Source: Anaerolineales bacterium (lineage in GTDB: Bacteria; Chloroflexota; Anaerolineae; 4572-78; J111). Taken from it: a DNA stretch of 9,151 bases. Within the stretch, counting starts at the first letter, position 1. Each line of letters opens with the position of its first letter. The stretch is from contig JAAUSP010000290.1 in assembly GCA_012032575.1 (NCBI GenBank), positions 1 through 9,151 on the forward strand, read 5' to 3'. This document shows, one piece after another, positions 7,642 to 9,151 of this stretch. Made by a program: the position numbers and the translations under genes. A model generated the notes under the pieces. The model was not told the origin of the DNA, ran no database searches, and saw only the letters and a list, made by a program, of their open reading frames with translations.

Positions 7642-9110
7642 TTACATCACCAAAATCGGCTCATTGGCCGGCATTGCCACCAGATCGTACTCCATCGCGC
7701 CGGTAATCAGCACCGGGACCATCTGGCCGAGGGGCAGTTCCTTCTCAACAATCACGTAGCCGTCAATCTCCGGGGCGTCGCGGTAGCTGCGGGTGATGCT
7801 GACCCCGTCGCCCGCGCCATCCACCAACACATCGAGCTTCTGGCCGACCATCTGCCGGTTGCGCTCCAGCGAAATGGGCTGTTGAAAAGCCATCAGCCGC
7901 TCCCAGCGCTCCTGCTTGATGGCGTCGCCCACCGGATCGGGCAGGTCAAAAGCCGGCGTTCCCGGCTCCGGCGAAAACGTAAACGCCCCGACCCGATCAA
8001 ACCGAACCGCCTCCATAAAATCAAGCAGCCCCTGAAACTCAGCTTCGGTTTCGCCCGGATAGCCGACGATGAAGGTGGTCCGCAAGACCGCGCCGGGCAT
8101 GGCGTTGCGGTAATTTTGCATCCACTGAACCAGCTTGTCCACATTGTGCGGGCGGCGCATCCGTTTGAGAGTGTCCGGGTGGCCGTGCTGTAGCGGCATA
8201 TCAATGTAGGGGATGATCTGCCGCTGCGCCGCCATCACCTCGATCAGCCGGTCGCTGGCGTGGCCGGGGTAGGCGTACATCAACCGCCACCACTTGATTT
8301 CCGGCGCGGCGGCGACAAGCTGCTCCAGCAGCAGCGGCAGGCCGTCCAACTCGCCCCAGTCGCGGCCATAGGCGGTGGTATCCTGGGCAATCAGGATGAC
8401 TTCATGCACCCCGGCGGCGGCCAGATGCCCGGCCTCGGTCAGGATGTGCTCGGCCGGACGGCTGCGATTCAGCCCTTTGAAGCTGGGGATGGTGCAAAAG
8501 GCGCACGGCGCAGAGCAGCCATCGCTGATTTTGAGGTAGGCGCTGGCCCGGCCCACGTCAACCTGCTGCCGGTTGAGGGCAATCGTTTCGATGGGCGTGT
8601 CGCCGGTTTCGGGCAGGTGATAGAGCGGCCCAGGCCGTTTTTCGGCCCGCAGTTTTTGGATAAAGGGCACAATGTCGGTCCAGGCCCGCGTGCCGATCAG
8701 CCCGTCCAGCCCTTTGACCTGCCGGGTGACTTCGCTGCCAAAGCGCTGGGCCATACAGCCGGCGGCGATAAGCAACTGCGGCCGGCCTTTGGCCCCGTTT
8801 TTCTTTTTTATGGCTGCCAGTTCTTGCAGCGCGCCGATGGACTCCTCTTTGGCCGCCTGCAAAAAGCCGCAGGTATTGACAATCAGCACGTCGGCCTGGT
8901 TGGGATCGCTGACGCCGTTGTAGCTGGCTTGCAGCAGCATTTCGCTGATGCCCTCGCTGTCGAAGGTGTTTTTGGGGCAGCCCAGGGTGAGCAGGTAAAA
9001 GGTCGGTTCGGGGCGTGGGGACCGCTGACCATGGCCTGAGTCGGGACGAAGGCTGTTGACCCGCGACTGCCCGTTTTTACTGTATTTTTATGGTTTTTTT
9101 GTTGAGACAT
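7642..9110 (-). CDS. rimO: Ribosomal protein S12 (aspartate) methylthiotransferase (frameshifted near the N-terminus)
   Basis: RimO is a radical-SAM enzyme with two [4Fe-4S] clusters that adds a methylthio group to a conserved aspartate of ribosomal protein S12. The frame open from 8940 to 7642 contains NTCGF and AAGCMAQRFG (second and third cysteines of the UPF0004 domain), the radical-SAM motif KISDGCSAPCAFCTIPSFKG with C-x3-C-x2-C, and a C-terminal TRAM domain (about the last 65 residues). IPSFKG after the cysteines is the RimO version, separating it from the tRNA enzyme MiaB. The first cysteine motif, FYLLTLGCPKN, lies upstream in the same frame (8968-9000) with no start codon before a stop. 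Adding one base to the A run at 8997-9000 joins it to an ATG at 9110 (489 residues) or 9032 (463 residues, nearer the family's usual 440-460). Neither start has a clear ribosome-binding site. Confidence 0.92.
8997..9000 (-). other. Frame break near the start of rimO (one T missing in coding strand)
   Basis: The coding strand reads CGA CCT TTT ACC TGC; adding one T to the four-T run gives CGA CCT TTT TAC CTG, translating as RPFYLLTLGCPKN. In the sequenced form the frame carrying FYLLTLGCPKN has no ATG, GTG or TTG between an upstream TAA (complement of 9088-9090) and the motif. Confidence 0.75.
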
Positions 9111-9151
9111 ATCAGGATATTATCAACTTGCTGGAAATAAGTTTACTAATC

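Noticed and set aside
8260..9039. Open frame of 259 codons on the plus strand opposite rimO
   Set aside because: It is antisense to the radical-SAM and UPF0004 domains of RimO; its glycine- and alanine-rich product looks like reverse-complement codon bias.

Overview
This window most likely comes from a bacterium of the phylum Chloroflexota (Anaerolineae-like). That is an inference. It rests on the fused gamma-alpha type 2-oxoacid:ferredoxin oxidoreductase, on a kinase-like protein whose helix after the H-box carries the GIDGPLNETQ style common in Chloroflexota histidine kinases, on the moderately high G+C of the core genes, and on the small degenerate A+G-rich repeats between genes. No rRNA, tRNA, CRISPR array or complete mobile element is visible.

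Layout. On the minus strand, 4260 down to 120, lies an apparent operon: a stand-alone CBS-pair protein, then korA (fused gamma/alpha subunit of a 2-oxoacid:ferredoxin oxidoreductase), then korB (thiamine-diphosphate/4Fe-4S beta subunit) with a C-terminal CBS pair fused to it. A strong hairpin terminator at 71-104 closes it. Divergent from it, across a 177-base intergenic region with a recognisable promoter, lies guaB (IMP dehydrogenase) at 4438-5896 on the plus strand. Next come an AT-rich gene for a histidine-kinase-like protein lacking the phospho-accepting histidine (5929-6687) and the remnant of an MFS transporter (about 6772-7017). trmL (tRNA wobble-nucleoside 2'-O-methyltransferase, 7097-7561, plus) and rimO (ribosomal protein S12 methylthiotransferase, minus, 9110 or 9032 down to 7642) converge at a weak hairpin.

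Two things stand out. First, the oxidoreductase locus carries CBS (Bateman) modules both in cis, fused to KorB, and in trans, as the first gene of the operon; the two modules look like relatives, and the divergent neighbour guaB also encodes a CBS-containing enzyme. CBS pairs often bind adenine nucleotides, so this could be an energy-charge-controlled entry point of 2-oxoacid carbon into ferredoxin reduction. Second, korB, guaB (twice) and rimO are each broken by what looks like one missing base, usually in a short homopolymer. Restoring one base at each site gives full-length proteins of normal family size with correctly placed catalytic residues. This pattern points to consensus sequencing errors more than to gene decay, but reads are needed to decide.
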